Source: Phycisphaerales bacterium (GTDB lineage Bacteria > Planctomycetota > Phycisphaerae > Phycisphaerales > UBA1924). From it: a stretch of DNA of 34,976 nt. The translations under genes and the position numbers were made by a program. Each line of letters opens with the position of its first letter. Within the stretch, counting starts at the first letter, position 1. Location: assembly GCA_020846975.1 (NCBI GenBank), contig JADLCX010000101.1:1-34976 (forward strand), in the 5' to 3' direction. Shown here piece after piece: positions 9,086-18,121 of the stretch. Under the pieces are notes generated by a model. That model saw only the letters and a program-made list of their open reading frames with translations, was not told the origin of the DNA and searched no databases.

Positions 9086-10855
9086 GTGAGAAGAACCGTT
9101 TGCAAGTCCCGGGTGGTCCTGGTGTGGGGTATGGCTGCCGCGGTGGGTGGGCGTGCGCTGGGTGCTGGGCCGGACGCCTGGTGGGAATCGAGGATCGCGG
9201 CCATCGCGGCGGGGCCTGGTGCGAGCGCGGGGGAAGGTGGGCCGCCACGGGTGGAGAAGGTGGGGGAGTCCACGGGCGGACGGGCGTTGACGGCGGTTTG
9301 GATCGGGGAGGCCGGTGGGAAGAGCGGCGGCGCGCGTGTGCCGACGATCGCGGTGGTCGCCGGGCTGGATGGGCGTCACACGGTGGGGACGCGCGTGGCG
9401 TTGGGGCTGGTTGAGAAACTGGCGGCGGAGCGGCCTCGGGAGTTGAGCGGCGCGGCGGTGGTGGTGCTGGCGTGCGCGAACCCGGATGGGATGACGGCGT
9501 TCGAGGGCGCGGGTGTGAAGGCGGACGACGGCACGAACGGAGCGCGGCGCAAGTCGGCGCGTGATGATGCGGATCGGGATCGACGCATGGACGAGGATGG
9601 CGGCGCGGACCTGAACGGCGATGGGGTGATCACGACGATGCGGATCAAGAATCCGCGGCAGGGGTTGGTTCGCGGCGCGGCCGCGGATCAGGTGGCGGAG
9701 GCGGATGAGGCGAGGTTGCTGAGAAGGGCGGATGGGGGGAAGGGGGAGCGAGGGGAATGGGCGGTCTTGACGGAGGGGCGAGACGAGGATGGGGACGGGC
9801 TGATCGCCGAGGACGGGGCACGAGGTGTTGATCTGGATTCCAACTTCCCGTTCCACTGGCCGGAGTTTGACGATCGAGCGGGTCCGACACCGCTGTCGGA
9901 GCCGGAGTCGCGTGCGATCGCGGAGTGGTTGATGGGGCACCCCGAGGTCGTGGTCGTGGTGGAGTACGGGCCGAACGACAACCTCGTGAGTCTTCCGGCG
10001 AACGGCAAGATGGACGAGACCGGACAGTCGCCGATCTCGAACGGGGTGCTGGATGAGGACAAGCCGCTGTACGAGCGGGTGTCGGGCAAGTTCAAGGAGA
10101 TCACGAAGATCACGGGTGTCGGAGGCGTGTCGCGGTCGTTCGACGGCTCGCTTCAGGGCTGGGCGTATGCGCAGCTCGGCGTGGCGTCGTTTGTGACACC
10201 CGTGTGGGTGAGGCCGGACCTGCTCAAGCAAGAGGAGAAGAAGGAGGAGGACAAGCCGAAGGAGGGCGAGCCGCCGCGGAAGAAGGTCGTGGACAGCGAT
10301 GACGGGAAGTGGCTCGCGGTCAGCGATCAGCGGATCGCGGCGGGGCAAGCGACGGGGTTTGTGGAGTGGTCGCCCTTCAAGCATCCGCAACTGGGCGAGG
10401 TGGAGATCGGGGGATGGGTTCCGGGGTTCAAGTTCAATCCACCGGAGAGCGAGTGGCCGCGGCTGGTGGACGAGCAGTTCGCGTTCGTTCGTGCGGTGGC
10501 GGAGATGCTGCCGCGGCTGAGCGTGGAAGGGCCGAGCGTGGAGCGGGTGGGCCAGCGCGCGTGGCGAGTGCGGGCGTCGGCGGTGAATGGGGGCTCGATG
10601 CCGACGCGGCTGGGGATGGGTGTTCGAGCGAGGCGCCATCCGGATACGCGGTGGGCGCTGGAGGTGGACGCCGCGCGGGTGGTGTCGGGCTCGCGGGTCC
10701 AGGGCGCGGGTCGGTTGTCCGGGAGCGGAGGCAGGCTGGACGGGGAGTGGGTCGTCGCCGGATCGCCGGGTGACGAGATCAGGTTGAGGCTGCTGTCTCC
10801 GGAGTGCGGGGACCGCGAGGTGAGCGTCAAACTGGAAGGGGAGGTGAAGCCATGA
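9086..10855 (+). CDS. M14 carboxypeptidase-like protein lacking catalytic residues
   Basis: 589 residues from a GTG at 9086 (GGAG at 9075-9078), giving a signal peptide of about 27 residues ending GRALGAG. The fold follows that of the next gene segment by segment: the zinc-site region, an NPDG loop (132-135), Asp-rich insertions (DADRDRRMDEDGGADLNGDG and DEDGDGLIAEDG), DLDSNFPFHW and LSEPES. The HxxE zinc motif reads His98-T-V-Gly101, the later zinc His is Gly295, and the catalytic Glu position is Pro372. A Lys/Glu-rich insertion follows (LLKQEEKKEEDKPKEGEPPR), then a beta-rich C-terminal domain. It is probably a secreted or periplasmic pseudo-peptidase, perhaps a binding partner of the active paralogue whose ATG overlaps its TGA. 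Loss of activity is inferred from the residues. Confidence 0.82.
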   Translation: MRRTVCKSRVVLVWGMAAAVGGRALGAGPDAWWESRIAAIAAGPGASAGEGGPPRVEKVGESTGGRALTAVWIGEAGGKSGGARVPTIAVVAGLDGRHTVGTRVALGLVEKLAAERPRELSGAAVVVLACANPDGMTAFEGAGVKADDGTNGARRKSARDDADRDRRMDEDGGADLNGDGVITTMRIKNPRQGLVRGAAADQVAEADEARLLRRADGGKGERGEWAVLTEGRDEDGDGLIAEDGARGVDLDSNFPFHWPEFDDRAGPTPLSEPESRAIAEWLMGHPEVVVVVEYGPNDNLVSLPANGKMDETGQSPISNGVLDEDKPLYERVSGKFKEITKITGVGGVSRSFDGSLQGWAYAQLGVASFVTPVWVRPDLLKQEEKKEEDKPKEGEPPRKKVVDSDDGKWLAVSDQRIAAGQATGFVEWSPFKHPQLGEVEIGGWVPGFKFNPPESEWPRLVDEQFAFVRAVAEMLPRLSVEGPSVERVGQRAWRVRASAVNGGSMPTRLGMGVRARRHPDTRWALEVDAARVVSGSRVQGAGRLSGSGGRLDGEWVVAGSPGDEIRLRLLSPECGDREVSVKLEGEVKP

Positions 10856-12666
10856 GGCGAGAGATCGGTCGTGCGATGAGCGGGGCGATGATGGGCGTGC
10901 TGGCGTGCGCGGCGTCGGCGCAGACTGAGATTCCGTCGAAGGTGCCGATCAGCTGGAATCGGTACCGGGACTACCCGGAGATGAAGGCATCGATGGAGGC
11001 GATCGCCGCGGCGTATCCGGAACTGGTGACGCTCAAGGTCGTGGGCAGGAGCCGCGAGGGGCGGGACATGCTGGTGGCGGTCGTGAACTCGTCGAAGACG
11101 GGGCCGGACACGGCGAAGCCCGCGATGTGGATCGACGGGAACATCCACGGCAACGAGGTTCAGGCGGGTGAGGTGGTGCTGTACACGCTGTGGTACCTGA
11201 CGAAATCGTACGGGAAGAACGAGTCGATCACGGGCGTCATGGATGGGTGCGCGTTCTACCTCGCGCCGATGATGAACCCGGACGGTCGGCAGTTCTGGTT
11301 TGACAGGGCGAACACGCCGCACAGTTCGCGGCACGACCGACGGCCGATGGATCACGACCGGGATGGGACACCGGCGGAGGATTCGCCCGACGATCTGGAT
11401 GGGGACGGGCAGATTACGCAGATGTGGAAGGTCGATGTGCGCGGAAGGTGGGTGCGGTCGCAGACGGACGACCGGGTGTTCGTGCGGCTTCGCGATGACC
11501 AGACGGCCGCCGCGGGCGTGCAGACGTACCAGCACCTGGGCGAGGAGGGATTCGACAACGACGGCGACGGGCGTGTGAACGAGGACCCTGGCTTCGGCGA
11601 CGACATGAACCGGAACTGGCCGTCGGACTGGCAGCCGGAGTATGTGCAGGGAGGGTCGGGGCCGTACCCGCTGAGCGAGCCGGAGACGAGCTCGATCGCA
11701 ACGTTCGTCATGGAGCATCCGAACATCGCGGCGGCGCAGAGCTATCACAACACGGGCGGGATGATCCTGCGGCCCCCGGGGGCGCAGCCGCGCGAGCGGC
11801 TCTATCCGGGCGAGGACACGCGGGTGTACGACGAGCTGGCCCGAACCGGCGAGCAGATGCTGCCGTACTACCGCTACATGGTGATCTGGCGCGACCTGTA
11901 CCGGGTCTACGGCGGGTCGATCGTGTGGATGGCGGAGGGGCTGGGGGTCTATTCGTTCACGAACGAGCTGTGGTCGACGGGCAAGTATTTCCAGCGAGAC
12001 GGCGGGACGAGCGAGGAACTGGAGCGGTTGTGGCGAGACCGCATGGCGTTCGGCGAGTTGTTCAGCCCGTATCGGGAGTTCGATCATCCGCAGTTCGGGA
12101 GGGTGCTTGTCGGCGGCCCGAACAAGTGGTCGAGCCGCGTGACGCCGCTGTTCATGCTGGAGGAAGAGTGTCACCGCAACTTCGCGTTCACGACTTACCA
12201 TGCCGACCAGCTGCCGCGGCTGGGGTTCGGCCGGGTCGAGGTTGGGCGGGTGCGCAACCGGGCGGAAGCCCGTGTCGGAGACGCGGGATACCCGGGGCTG
12301 TGGAAGGTGCGCGTGGAGATCGTGAACTCGAGGCTGGTGCCGACGCGCAGCATGGTGGCGCGCCGGGAACGGATCGGGTTGCCCGATCTGTTCGAGTCAT
12401 CGGGCGGCGCGGGCTCGGCGGCCCGGGTCATCGCGGTGAACCAACTCTCCGACTGGAACGATCTTTCGCCATCGGCCCTGACCGGGGCCGAGAGCCGGGA
12501 ACCGGGCCGGATCCTCGTGCCGGAAGGCGTACCGGGGCGGGGCTCGCGGCTGTTCGAGTTGATCGTTGAGGGCGGAGAGGGGCAGTCGCTCAACCTCAGG
12601 TACACATCGTCATGGGCGCGGAGCATCGAGCAAACGGTGGAGTTGCGGGAACCCAAGGGGCCGTGA
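10852..12666 (+). CDS. M14-family zinc carboxypeptidase, secreted, catalytic residues intact
   Basis: 604 residues, start ATG at 10852 overlapping the previous stop (ATGA). The signal peptide is about residues 1-23, ending ACAASA before QTEIP. The zinc site is His99-G-N-Glu102 in DGNIHGNEVQAGE with His299 in SYHNTGG. MNPDGR (141-146) and MNRNW (Asn253-Arg254, substrate carboxylate binding) are present, and the catalytic Glu is probably Glu372 in GVYSFTNELW. Acidic, possibly calcium-binding insertions (DHDRDGTPAEDSPDDLDGDG, DNDGDGRVNED) lie between the zinc ligands and are shared with the preceding paralogue. A beta-rich domain of about 150 residues follows the peptidase domain. It should remove C-terminal residues from peptides outside the cytoplasm. 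It forms one transcription unit with the dead paralogue and the zinc ribbon protein. Confidence 0.9.
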   Translation: MRREIGRAMSGAMMGVLACAASAQTEIPSKVPISWNRYRDYPEMKASMEAIAAAYPELVTLKVVGRSREGRDMLVAVVNSSKTGPDTAKPAMWIDGNIHGNEVQAGEVVLYTLWYLTKSYGKNESITGVMDGCAFYLAPMMNPDGRQFWFDRANTPHSSRHDRRPMDHDRDGTPAEDSPDDLDGDGQITQMWKVDVRGRWVRSQTDDRVFVRLRDDQTAAAGVQTYQHLGEEGFDNDGDGRVNEDPGFGDDMNRNWPSDWQPEYVQGGSGPYPLSEPETSSIATFVMEHPNIAAAQSYHNTGGMILRPPGAQPRERLYPGEDTRVYDELARTGEQMLPYYRYMVIWRDLYRVYGGSIVWMAEGLGVYSFTNELWSTGKYFQRDGGTSEELERLWRDRMAFGELFSPYREFDHPQFGRVLVGGPNKWSSRVTPLFMLEEECHRNFAFTTYHADQLPRLGFGRVEVGRVRNRAEARVGDAGYPGLWKVRVEIVNSRLVPTRSMVARRERIGLPDLFESSGGAGSAARVIAVNQLSDWNDLSPSALTGAESREPGRILVPEGVPGRGSRLFELIVEGGEGQSLNLRYTSSWARSIEQTVELREPKGP

Positions 12667-13157
12667 GTGCACCGGAGGACTTTGCGGGCGCTTTCGATCG
12701 GGAGGTGATACCGAGTTGGGACGATCGGGGCTGGTTGCTCGGGTTCCTCAAGGATCGGCACGTGCCTTGCCCGCGGTGCGGCTATGACCTGCGGAATCTT
12801 GAATCACCGAGGTGCCCGGAGTGCGGCGAGCCGCTGTGCTTGCGGGTCGGGCTGAGCACGCCGCGGTTCGGATGGCTCCTGATCGCGGTCGCGCCGGGGC
12901 TGTTTTCGGGCGTGTGCGCCGCGCTGCTGGCCTTTCCGCTGTACCGGTTTCGGAACGCCGGACCGGGTAACGGGCCGCCCGCGGCGATGTATCTGGCGGA
13001 GGCGTTCGGCGTGCTGAGCTGCGCGGCCGCGTGCGTGCTCTATCGAAAGAGGCGGGTGTTTCTGGGATGGGCGGCGAGGCGGCAGGGGTTGGCGGCATCG
13101 GCCGCGTGGCTGGTTCACATCGTGGCGTTCGTGGCGCTGCTCGCGTCCTTTGTCTGA
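12663..13157 (+). CDS. Zinc ribbon membrane protein (CPxCGYDL-CPxCG type)
   Basis: 164 residues from a GTG at 12663, which overlaps the M14 stop codon as GTGA. The Shine-Dalgarno is weak. A cytosolic N-terminus of about 60 residues holds Cys36-P-R-Cys39-G-Y-D-L and Cys51-P-E-Cys54-G, a zinc ribbon of a type common in planctomycete membrane proteins. Three hydrophobic segments follow (about 70-93, 105-122 and 142-162). Its 3' end overlaps the end of the convergent BatE-like gene by 43 nt. The zinc ribbon may bind protein or nucleic acid, and no specific function is known. The coupling to two M14 genes suggests a link to the same envelope process. Confidence 0.75.
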   Translation: MSAPEDFAGAFDREVIPSWDDRGWLLGFLKDRHVPCPRCGYDLRNLESPRCPECGEPLCLRVGLSTPRFGWLLIAVAPGLFSGVCAALLAFPLYRFRNAGPGNGPPAAMYLAEAFGVLSCAAACVLYRKRRVFLGWAARRQGLAASAAWLVHIVAFVALLASFV

Positions 13158-14140
13158 AGGGGTGGGGCGGGCGCGGCGGCGGGATCGCCAGTGGGGCGCA
13201 CCCACGCGGCATCGGCGGCGCGAATCCAGAAATCGGGAACATCGCCGGCCGCGCGACCCGAATCGAGCGGGCGGACGCGGAGCCACGCGGGCCAGCCGGG
13301 CTGGTCGGCGAGGTCCTGGACTTCGATCACGCGGAGTTCGCGGCCTCGCGGGAAGAATGGGATGCCCTCGAAGGAACGGGCGGGGTAGGTGATCGAATCG
13401 GGACCCTCGAACGCTCGGCAACGCTCGGAGAGCACGACCACGTCGTTCCGTGCGGCGGGCGAGATGCGGCACGCGGCGAACAGGGCGATGGCGAGCGAAC
13501 CGGCACCGAGCAGGAGCGAGGCCGACAAGACCCACGGCTTGCGCCGGGTGCGCGGCGGACCGAACACCGCTGCGCCGACACAGCACCACCCGACGGCGAG
13601 AACGCCGAGGCCGCCGTACCAAAGAGGCGCGGCGGGGAGCGACCTCGCGTAGCGCCAGACCGACTCGCCGAAGGTGCGATCGGGATTGGATGGCGTGCTC
13701 CCGCCTTCGGGGGGGCGTGTGCGGGATTCCTGCTGACGCAATCGGCGGCGCATGGCGTCGATCTGCGCGGAGGCGGCGTTCGAGGGAAGGAGCGCGTCGG
13801 AAGTGCGGAAATCGAGCAGGGCCGCGGGCGAATCGGCGAGCGCGGCGTGGGCGAGGCCGCGGTTGTAGGCGAGGATGGCGAGATCGCGATCCGAGGCGGG
13901 CGCGGATGCGATGAGCGAGGTGAGTTCGGCGATGGCGAGCGTGAGCGAAGGCTTGGCGGCGGATGGGTTTGTGCGCGCGGTGTCGAGGGCGGGGGTGAGC
14001 CGGGCGATGGCGGCCTCGGCGCGGGCGTTCCAGTCGGAATGGGTTGGGGTTGACGCGCCCGCGGCCGCGGAGATGGCCGCCGCGACGATCAGGGCGATCG
14101 AGATGCGAGCGATGAGGGTGGCGGTGGAGGCAAGGATCAT
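13115..14140 (-). CDS. batE: BatE-like protein (TPR region, two membrane helices, SH3-like C-terminus)
   Basis: 341 residues. The ATG at 14140 overlaps the BatD stop (ATGA), with GGGAGG about 6 nt upstream. An N-terminal signal/anchor (MILASTATLIARISIALIVAA) is followed by a helical tetratricopeptide-like region (LAILAYNRGLAHAALADSPAALLDF), two transmembrane segments (around LWYGGLGVLAVGWCCVGAAVF and VLSASLLLGAGSLAIALFAAC), and a periplasmic SH3-like segment (RGRELRVIEVQDLADQPGWP). TPR plus SH3 at the end of a Bat operon is the usual BatE arrangement. The role of BatE is poorly defined. It is thought to assist the BatA-D envelope complex. Sequence similarity is low, so the name rests on architecture and position. 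Confidence 0.72.
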   Translation of the reverse strand: MILASTATLIARISIALIVAAAISAAAGASTPTHSDWNARAEAAIARLTPALDTARTNPSAAKPSLTLAIAELTSLIASAPASDRDLAILAYNRGLAHAALADSPAALLDFRTSDALLPSNAASAQIDAMRRRLRQQESRTRPPEGGSTPSNPDRTFGESVWRYARSLPAAPLWYGGLGVLAVGWCCVGAAVFGPPRTRRKPWVLSASLLLGAGSLAIALFAACRISPAARNDVVVLSERCRAFEGPDSITYPARSFEGIPFFPRGRELRVIEVQDLADQPGWPAWLRVRPLDSGRAAGDVPDFWIRAADAAWVRPTGDPAAAPAPPLQTKDASSATNATM

Positions 14141-15954
14141 CTTCGCCCTCCCCGGAGGTTGCGTTCGGCATCGCGCAGGGCCGCGACCGCACGGTCGATC
14201 AGCGATTGGCCGCGAACATCGGCGTCGGGGCCGAAGCCGAGGCGGTCGCACTCGACGAGCACCGGGGCCAGCGATTCGGCGGCGGGCGTGGAAGCGGTGG
14301 CGAGCAGACGGCAGGCCTCGGAGGATGTGAGGGTGTGGCGAGGGAGGCCGAACCAGTCGGCGGCGAGGTTCGTGAGTGCGCGGCCCGCGAGGATGGCGGT
14401 GGACGCGGCGTCCTCTGACGCCCCCTCCCGGAGTCGCTGGACCTCGCGACGAGCGGAGCGGACGGCCCGCCGTCGGCGGCGCGCGGGTTCGCTGGCCGCG
14501 GCGCGCCGCGCCAGGGCGATCCAGACCGCAAGCCCGGCGAGTATCGCGGGCGGTGCGAGCGCGAGGGCCGCCGAGGCCGGATGAGTCAGCGCGCCGCGGA
14601 GCGTGAGCGTCGGCCCGCCGAACTCGAACGGGCCTGGCATGACGGCCGGAGCGGCCGCGGCGGGTGAGTCGGCCGGTTCGTCGAGATCGTCGTCGAGACC
14701 GACGCTCGACGCGGGCTTGACCTTCAGTGCGATCGGGTTCGAGGCGGCGGTCTTGTAAGTTCCGGACGCGGTGTCGAAGTAGTTGAGCCGTACGGGCGGG
14801 ATGAACTGCACCCTGTCGTTGCGGGCGCGGATGGGAGATCGGAAGACCGCGGTGGTGGGGTTGGCGGCCGAGGGCAGGACCGGATCGCGGGGCACGCGGA
14901 ACGACTGGGCGAGTTCGCGCTGAAGGCTCAGGTCGATGGCGGGCACCTGTGAGATCGGCGGGCTTCCCGAGACGGTGACCGACAAGTTGAACGGCTCACC
15001 GACGGCGACCTCGCGCTGGTCGGCGGTCGCGCTCACGGCGAAGGCGCCGACCAGGCCGGAAAAGTCCGCGGGTTGGCCTTCGGACGGGAGGGGAAGGACC
15101 TCGATCGAGACGGGCTTGGCGGAGAGGGCGCGGTCTTCGACCGCGTACTGCGTGCGGCCGAAGAAATCTCGACCCACGGCGCGCCCGGGAACACCGATGA
15201 CGGCGCGGGCGCGGTCGAAGGCCACGCGGCCGGGTGATCGGGCGGTGAACACCTGATCGATGATGAGGTAGTCGCCGGGCACCCCCTCGACCACCTCTCG
15301 CGACTTGGTGAGCGGGACCTCGCGGCCGTCGAGCACGGCGCTGGTCGGATCGGCGAAGGGCGCGAACTGGCCGATGGAGCCGTTGGCGGGTTGCTGCTGC
15401 TGGTCGGGGTGTGGCTGGAGATCGAAGTCGCCTTCGCCGCCGAGTGTGAAGCGCGGGTCGCGGAACTCTGGGCGGGCCAGACGAAGGGCGATGCGCAGCC
15501 GGATCGGTTCGCCGACATAGACGCGGGCCTTGTCGGGCACGATCGAAAAAGCGAGCTCGGAGACGGGCCGGTCGTAGATGTTGACGCGGACCTCGTTGGT
15601 CTTGTAGAGCTTGCCGGCGACGTTGACCTCGATGGGGGGGATGACGAGCTCGCCGGTCTTCTTCGGTCGGATCTGGTAGGTGTGGGCCATCATCGCGCCG
15701 CTGCTGCCGGAACTGACCATGAAGCCCGAGCCCAGGACGTCGTAGCTCTCGCTCCTGGGAATCACCGGTTTCTCGGCCTGCTGCGTGCCGCGGATAATGA
15801 TCTCGAGCTGGAAGTCCTCGTCGACGAAGGCGGTGAGGGTGGCCCGGGCGGTGACGGTGATGGGCTCGGGCTGGGCGAGAGCGCACGGCGCGATCGCAAC
15901 ACTGGCGAGCGTGAGAAGGGCGAATGTCAGGATGGCTCGGAGGGCGCGGGTCAT
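14137..15954 (-). CDS. batD: BatD-like protein (oxygen tolerance family)
   Basis: 605 residues from the ATG at 15954, 5 nt after the BatC stop. An upstream TTG or GTG (15966/15963) is possible. A signal peptide (FALLTLASVAIAPCALA) is followed by a long periplasmic region of beta-sandwich repeats starting VTARATLTAFVDEDFQLEI, typical of BatD. A transmembrane helix at about 455-480 (ASAALALAPPAILAGLAVWIAL) and a basic cytosolic helical domain (RRRRRAVRSARREVQRLREG and onward) complete it. In Bat operons this protein is thought to interact with the VWA proteins BatA and BatB in the membrane. The C-terminal domain resembles that of the shorter protein encoded at 19206-20348. Confidence 0.86.
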   Translation of the reverse strand: MTRALRAILTFALLTLASVAIAPCALAQPEPITVTARATLTAFVDEDFQLEIIIRGTQQAEKPVIPRSESYDVLGSGFMVSSGSSGAMMAHTYQIRPKKTGELVIPPIEVNVAGKLYKTNEVRVNIYDRPVSELAFSIVPDKARVYVGEPIRLRIALRLARPEFRDPRFTLGGEGDFDLQPHPDQQQQPANGSIGQFAPFADPTSAVLDGREVPLTKSREVVEGVPGDYLIIDQVFTARSPGRVAFDRARAVIGVPGRAVGRDFFGRTQYAVEDRALSAKPVSIEVLPLPSEGQPADFSGLVGAFAVSATADQREVAVGEPFNLSVTVSGSPPISQVPAIDLSLQRELAQSFRVPRDPVLPSAANPTTAVFRSPIRARNDRVQFIPPVRLNYFDTASGTYKTAASNPIALKVKPASSVGLDDDLDEPADSPAAAAPAVMPGPFEFGGPTLTLRGALTHPASAALALAPPAILAGLAVWIALARRAAASEPARRRRRAVRSARREVQRLREGASEDAASTAILAGRALTNLAADWFGLPRHTLTSSEACRLLATASTPAAESLAPVLVECDRLGFGPDADVRGQSLIDRAVAALRDAERNLRGGRR

Positions 15955-15959
15955 GCTGA

Positions 15960-17072
15960 TCACCAATCCTTGTCCGCCTTGACGGCTCGGCTTCGCATCA
16001 TCTGCTGGAGCATGCGGCGGATCTGTTCGCGGCGGAGGCGCTCCTTGTCGAGGATCTGCGCGGCGGCGACATCGAACTCGCGGGGGTTGCGGGGTTCGCG
16101 CTGTTCCGTCGCACTCGGATCGGCCTGCGCCGGGTTGGGCTTGTCGGCGGGCTTCGCGGAGTCCTTCGGGTCACCCTCGTCTTGGCGCTGCCGCGGTTGC
16201 TGCTTCGGCTGTTCTTGCCGGGCCTGGTCGTCGGGTTGTTGCATCTCGTCCTGCTTGCCGTCCGTGGGCTTGTTCTGCCGGTCAGGGCCGGCTTTCTGCT
16301 GCTTGTCCTGTTGCTGTGGGGAGGCCTTCTTCTGCTCCGGGCTCTGATCCTGATTCTGCGGACTTGCAGCCGAGTCCTGCCGCTGGTTGTCCTGCTGTTT
16401 GTCGCCGGACTGGCCCTTGTCGTGTTCGGACTTCTGGTCCTGCTTGTGCTGGTCTTGCTGTTGCTGGTGTTGTTTGTGCTGATCCTGCTTGTCCGACTTG
16501 TCCTGCTGCTCCTTCTTCTGTTGCTGCTGTTCCTGCTGCTTCATCAGTTCGGCGCGACGGCGCTGCACGATGTCGATGTTCCGGGCCGCGTCGGCATCGC
16601 CGGGAGAGTCGGCGAGCGCGTTGCGGAATCGCCGCTCGGCGCTCCGCAGGGCTTCGATGGCCTTGGGCGGGTCCGACTTGGCGAGCGTCTCGGCGTGCTG
16701 GGCTTCGAGCAGCCCGAGGTTGTAGCGGACCTCTGCGCGGAGCGTGCGATCAAGCCCACGGCGGGTGTCAAGGTCGCGCAGGATCTTCTCGGCCTCGGCG
16801 GGCTTTTCGAGTCTGAGCAGGGCGCACGAGCGGTTGAAGTCGAGTTGCGCGGCGAGTTCCGGCTGGGCCGGATCGACCAGCCCGCGGGCCTGGTCGAGAT
16901 CCCTTAACGCATCGGCGTATCGACCGGACTCGAACGCGCTCGCGGCGCGCGCCGTGAGTTCACGGGGCGGGGCGGGCTGGGCCGTCGCCGCGGGAGTAAG
17001 GCCGAACGCGAGCGAGAGAACGTGCGTCGCGGCCAGACTTCGGCTTGTGTGGAGCGGGCGTGGTCGGATCAT
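15960..17072 (-). CDS. batC: BatC-like TPR protein with long Gln/Lys/Asp-rich tract
   Basis: 370 residues, start ATG at 17072 overlapping the BatB stop (ATGA) with AAGGAGG about 5 nt upstream. A signal peptide ends about residue 31 (ATAQPAP). Tetratricopeptide repeats cover about 37-170 (AASAFESGRYADALRDLDQA, DFNRSCALLRLEKPAEAEKI, VRYNLGLLEAQHAETLAKSD). A very low-complexity tract of about 125 residues, dominated by Gln, Lys, Asp and Ser, runs from about 178 to 305. The conserved end is AAAQILDKERLRREQIRRML. TPR plus a charged/Gln-rich tract is common in BatC relatives, but here the tract is very long. It is thought to act as a periplasmic protein-protein adaptor in the Bat complex. Confidence 0.83.
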   Translation of the reverse strand: MIRPRPLHTSRSLAATHVLSLAFGLTPAATAQPAPPRELTARAASAFESGRYADALRDLDQARGLVDPAQPELAAQLDFNRSCALLRLEKPAEAEKILRDLDTRRGLDRTLRAEVRYNLGLLEAQHAETLAKSDPPKAIEALRSAERRFRNALADSPGDADAARNIDIVQRRRAELMKQQEQQQQKKEQQDKSDKQDQHKQHQQQQDQHKQDQKSEHDKGQSGDKQQDNQRQDSAASPQNQDQSPEQKKASPQQQDKQQKAGPDRQNKPTDGKQDEMQQPDDQARQEQPKQQPRQRQDEGDPKDSAKPADKPNPAQADPSATEQREPRNPREFDVAAAQILDKERLRREQIRRMLQQMMRSRAVKADKDW

Positions 17073-18121
17073 GCCTGCCTCCTTATCACCCGCAAGAGCG
17101 GCTCGGCGCACAGCATCGCGAGCGCGGCGGCGAGAACGTACTGGAACGCCTCGGTGTAGCGCATGGTTTCGGTCGTCTCGAGGCTGCGACGTTCCGCGTC
17201 TTTCATCAGCCGCTTGTACACGCGGTCGAGCTCGATGTTGCCCGTGCCGACGTTGTAGAAATGGCTGCCCGGAGCGGCCGCGGCGGAGATCTGCCGCAGG
17301 GATTCGGGGTTCAACTTCGACTGCACGCGCTCGCCGCCGTACTCCATGAAGCCCGCGGGTGGGGCGGCGCGACGGCTGCTGGCCTCGGCGACGGGCGCGG
17401 GGACGGGCGCGCCGACCGTGTCGGACCCGAGCCCGATGGCGACGATGCGGATGCCCTTCTCGCCCGCCGCGGCGGCGGCCTTGACCGGGTCGGACTCGTG
17501 GTCCTCGCCGTCGGTGAACAGGAAGATGTCGCGGAACCGTCCGGTTGATGGCGCCGGGTCGGCATGGTCGCCGGCGAGCAGTTGCGTGGTTGTGCGCAGG
17601 GCGTCCCCGATGGCGGTCCCGCCGCGTGCGACGGAATCGGGCGAGAGTTCGTCGAGCATCATCCGCGCGAATGCGTAGTCGGTGGTGAGCGGGCACTTGA
17701 CGATCGCGTTGCCGGCGAAGGCGACGATGCCGACGCGGTCGCCTTCGACGACATCCAGCACATCCCGCACCGCGAGCTTGGCCCGTTCGAGGCGGTTGGG
17801 TCGGATGTCCTGCGCGAGCATCGATCGGGAGACGTCGATGACGAACACGACATCGCGACCGGTCTTCTGGGCCTTCTGCGGTCTGGGGTCGTACGCGGGT
17901 CTTGCCAGCGCGAGCGCGATGAGGGCGAGCCCGGCGAGCGAGGCGATCGGGCCAAGCCAGCCGCGGATGCTCGATCGGCGCAGGAGCCCGAGCCGCTCGG
18001 CCATCGGTCCGAAGAACCGGGCCAGGCCCGCCCGTCGCACGGCCGTGCTGCTGATGATCAGCGTCGCCAGCACGGGCACGGCCGCGAGGGCCGCGAGCCA
18101 TTCGGGGGCGAGCAACTTCAT
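17069..18121 (-). CDS. batB: BatB-like von Willebrand factor A membrane protein
   Basis: 350 residues, start ATG at 18121 overlapping the BatA stop. Transmembrane helices lie at about 7-24 and 56-74, then a VWA domain with an intact metal-ion site: Asp96-V-Ser98-R-Ser100-M, a Thr in RGGTAIGDAL, and Asp in LFTDGEDHE. A C-terminal helix (FQYVLAAALAMLCAEPLLRV) closes the protein. VWA proteins of this type bind partner proteins through a divalent metal, and MoxR ATPases act on them as chaperones. In this operon it pairs with BatA directly upstream. Confidence 0.9.
   Translation of the reverse strand: MKLLAPEWLAALAAVPVLATLIISSTAVRRAGLARFFGPMAERLGLLRRSSIRGWLGPIASLAGLALIALALARPAYDPRPQKAQKTGRDVVFVIDVSRSMLAQDIRPNRLERAKLAVRDVLDVVEGDRVGIVAFAGNAIVKCPLTTDYAFARMMLDELSPDSVARGGTAIGDALRTTTQLLAGDHADPAPSTGRFRDIFLFTDGEDHESDPVKAAAAAGEKGIRIVAIGLGSDTVGAPVPAPVAEASSRRAAPPAGFMEYGGERVQSKLNPESLRQISAAAAPGSHFYNVGTGNIELDRVYKRLMKDAERRSLETTETMRYTEAFQYVLAAALAMLCAEPLLRVIRRQA

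Noticed and set aside
17073..18101. Upstream extension of the BatC frame
   Set aside because: It overlaps the BatB coding sequence in another frame and is Arg/Pro-rich shadow sequence. The ATG at 17072 has AAGGAGG and the ATGA overlap typical of this operon.
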